Origin: Flavobacterium litorale
GTDB taxonomy: Bacteria > Bacteroidota > Bacteroidia > Flavobacteriales > Flavobacteriaceae
Direction: 5' to 3'
Assembly (NCBI RefSeq): GCF_019613795.1
Contig: NZ_CP080429.1
Coordinates: 401,501-465,500 of the forward strand
DNA: 64,000 bases
A program made the translations under genes and the position numbers. A model generated the notes under the pieces. That model was not told the origin of the DNA, did not search any database, and worked only from the letters and a program-made list of their open reading frames with translations. Shown here one piece after another: positions 63,036-64,000 of this stretch (position 1 is the stretch's first letter; every line of letters begins with the position of its first letter).

Positions 63036-63512
63036 ATGAGTACAGTATCTTACTACACAGCCGAAGGATTAAAGAAATTAAGAGACGAGCTGGACCAGCT
63101 TAAAAGCATAGAGCGACCAAAAGCTTCTCAGGCAATAGCTGAGGCAAGAGATAAAGGAGATTTATCGGAAAATGCAGAGTACGATGCTGCCAAAGAAGCA
63201 CAGGGGTTATTGGAGCTTAAAATTTCTAAAATGGAAGAGCTGCTAGCTAATGCCCGATTAATTGACGAGTCGCAACTCGATATAAGCAAGGCACTGGTAC
63301 TATCTACCGTAAAAATAAAAAACCAAGCCAACGGCATGGAAATGACGTATACGCTTGTAGCAGAAAGTGAAGCCGACCTAAAATCGGGTAAAATATCGGT
63401 TACATCACCTATAGGTAAAGGGCTTTTAGGAAAATCGGTTGGCGAGGTTGCCGAAATTAAAGTCCCTAACGGCACACTGAAGTTTGAAGTTTTAGAAATT
63501 ACAAGAACCTAA
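63036..63512 (+). CDS. greA: transcription elongation factor GreA
   Basis: Rescues backtracked RNA polymerase by stimulating cleavage of the transcript. The 158-residue protein has the N-terminal coiled coil with the acidic tip (AEARDKGDLSENAEYDAAKE, Asp and Glu at the tip) and the C-terminal FKBP-like domain (VTSPIGKGLLGKSVGEVAEI). Length and motif are standard. A terminator-like hairpin sits in the leader. The HIT gene follows 20 bases later and is probably co-transcribed. Confidence 0.97.
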   Translation: MSTVSYYTAEGLKKLRDELDQLKSIERPKASQAIAEARDKGDLSENAEYDAAKEAQGLLELKISKMEELLANARLIDESQLDISKALVLSTVKIKNQANGMEMTYTLVAESEADLKSGKISVTSPIGKGLLGKSVGEVAEIKVPNGTLKFEVLEITRT

Positions 63513-63532
63513 CACAAATACAAGCTACCGCT

Positions 63533-63922
63533 ATGAGTTCTATATTCACAAAAATTGTAAATGGCGAGTTACCTGCCTACAAAATAGCCGAAGACGATAA
63601 TTTTTTGGCTTTTTTAGATGTTAATCCTAACGCTAAAGGGCATACGCTATGCATCCCAAAAAAGGAGATAAACAAGATTTTTGATATGGACGAGGCATTG
63701 TATACACAGCTTATGCAATTTTCGTACAAAGTAGCAAAAGCCATAGAGAAAACTGTACCCTGCAAACGTGTAGGTATGGCAGTTGTAGGGCTAGAGGTGC
63801 CGCATGTGCACGTACACCTTATACCACTTAGCAATATGGACGATATGCGCTTTATTAATAAAGTAACGCTAGCAAAAGAAGAATTTGAAAACTTAGCTAC
63901 AGCAATTAGCAATAATATGTAA
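63533..63922 (+). CDS. HIT-family nucleotide hydrolase
   Basis: A 129-residue histidine-triad protein of the HinT/PKCI type. It shows the N-terminal SSIFTKIVNGELPAYKIAED, the mid-region NPNAKGHTLCIPKKE, and the active-site triad HVHVHLIPL (His91, His93, His95). It probably removes AMP from adenylated amines; the natural substrate is unknown. It follows greA closely and is closed by a terminator. Confidence 0.93.
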   Translation: MSSIFTKIVNGELPAYKIAEDDNFLAFLDVNPNAKGHTLCIPKKEINKIFDMDEALYTQLMQFSYKVAKAIEKTVPCKRVGMAVVGLEVPHVHVHLIPLSNMDDMRFINKVTLAKEEFENLATAISNNM

Positions 63923-63948
63923 GTAAGGCTAAGCCAACAGCATAACAC

Positions 63949-63977
63949 AAAAAGCAGGACAATGTCCTGCTTTTTTA
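63949..63977 (+). terminator. terminator after the HIT gene
   Basis: AAAAGCAGGAC and GTCCTGCTTTT form an 11-bp perfect stem with an AAT loop, followed by TT. The last bases of the window hold nothing further. Confidence 0.93.
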
Positions 63978-64000
63978 TTGCTTTTTAGGAAAGCTCGCCT

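Noticed and set aside
1..64000. tRNA or rRNA genes, transposases, integrases, defence genes or toxin-antitoxin pairs
   Set aside because: I looked for clover-leaf ends, transposase and integrase motifs and usual small toxin pairs among the genes and gaps and found none.

Overview
The window comes from a member of the Bacteroidota, most likely a Flavobacteriaceae (Flavobacterium-like) bacterium. The evidence is low GC, promoters of the TTTG / TAnnTTTG type, almost no Shine-Dalgarno sequences, a SusC/SusD starch locus, type IX secretion (T9SS) sorting domains of both type A and type B, a PorG-like and a PorP/SprF-like protein, mevalonate-pathway genes, and gene orders known from flavobacteria (porG-uppS-bamA-ompH-ompH-murI; rplM-rpsI-rpsB-tsf). 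No tRNA, rRNA, insertion sequence, prophage or CRISPR array was seen. The sequence is mostly chromosomal backbone carrying one large polysaccharide-utilisation locus and one giant cell-surface gene.

Layout. 1-6.4 kb: envelope biogenesis on the plus strand (partial porG, uppS, bamA, two Skp/OmpH chaperones, murI). 6.5-17.6 kb: minus strand, a gamma-carbonic-anhydrase-like protein, a PorP/SprF-family protein and a ~3120-residue secreted repeat protein with a type B T9SS tail, forming a likely adhesin/secretion-partner pair. 17.9-23.4 kb: an Nfu-type Fe-S scaffold, then a minus-strand operon for diphosphomevalonate decarboxylase, mevalonate kinase, a UbiA prenyltransferase and an RNA pseudouridine synthase, then a TspO homologue. 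23.6-26.2 kb: an unknown lipoprotein, a flavoprotein and a glycerophosphodiesterase.

26.3-49.7 kb is a starch/maltodextrin locus. A LacI-type regulator sits between two divergent arms, with a palindromic operator next to susC. The plus arm encodes SusC, SusD, SusE and a T9SS-exported GH13 enzyme. The minus arm encodes a maltose-type MFS importer, beta-phosphoglucomutase, a GH65 phosphorylase, three GH13 enzymes, one GH31 alpha-glucosidase and a T9SS-exported protein with three SusE/F-like modules. Inferred flow: surface binding and cutting, SusCD import, periplasmic trimming, inner-membrane import, phosphorolysis to beta-glucose-1-phosphate, then glucose-6-phosphate. A cluster of palindromic REP-like repeats lies inside the minus arm.

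50-54 kb: an unknown lipoprotein, then rplM-rpsI-rpsB-tsf with several structured leader regions. 54-64 kb: 3-methyladenine glycosylase I, adenosylhomocysteinase, a phosphopantetheinyl transferase, a PnuC-type vitamin transporter, a DUF4301 protein with an unusual N-terminal extension, ArfB, a TPP riboswitch in front of a TonB-dependent receptor, a Rieske-like lipoprotein without histidine ligands, greA with a terminator-like hairpin in its leader, and a HIT-family hydrolase.

I do not see a clearly new defence or mobile system. The most unusual items are the composition break and sorting-domain insertion in the giant surface gene, the DUF4301 extension that may be a vestige of a lost gene, the greA leader hairpin, and the promoter-in-loop hairpin between rpsB and tsf.
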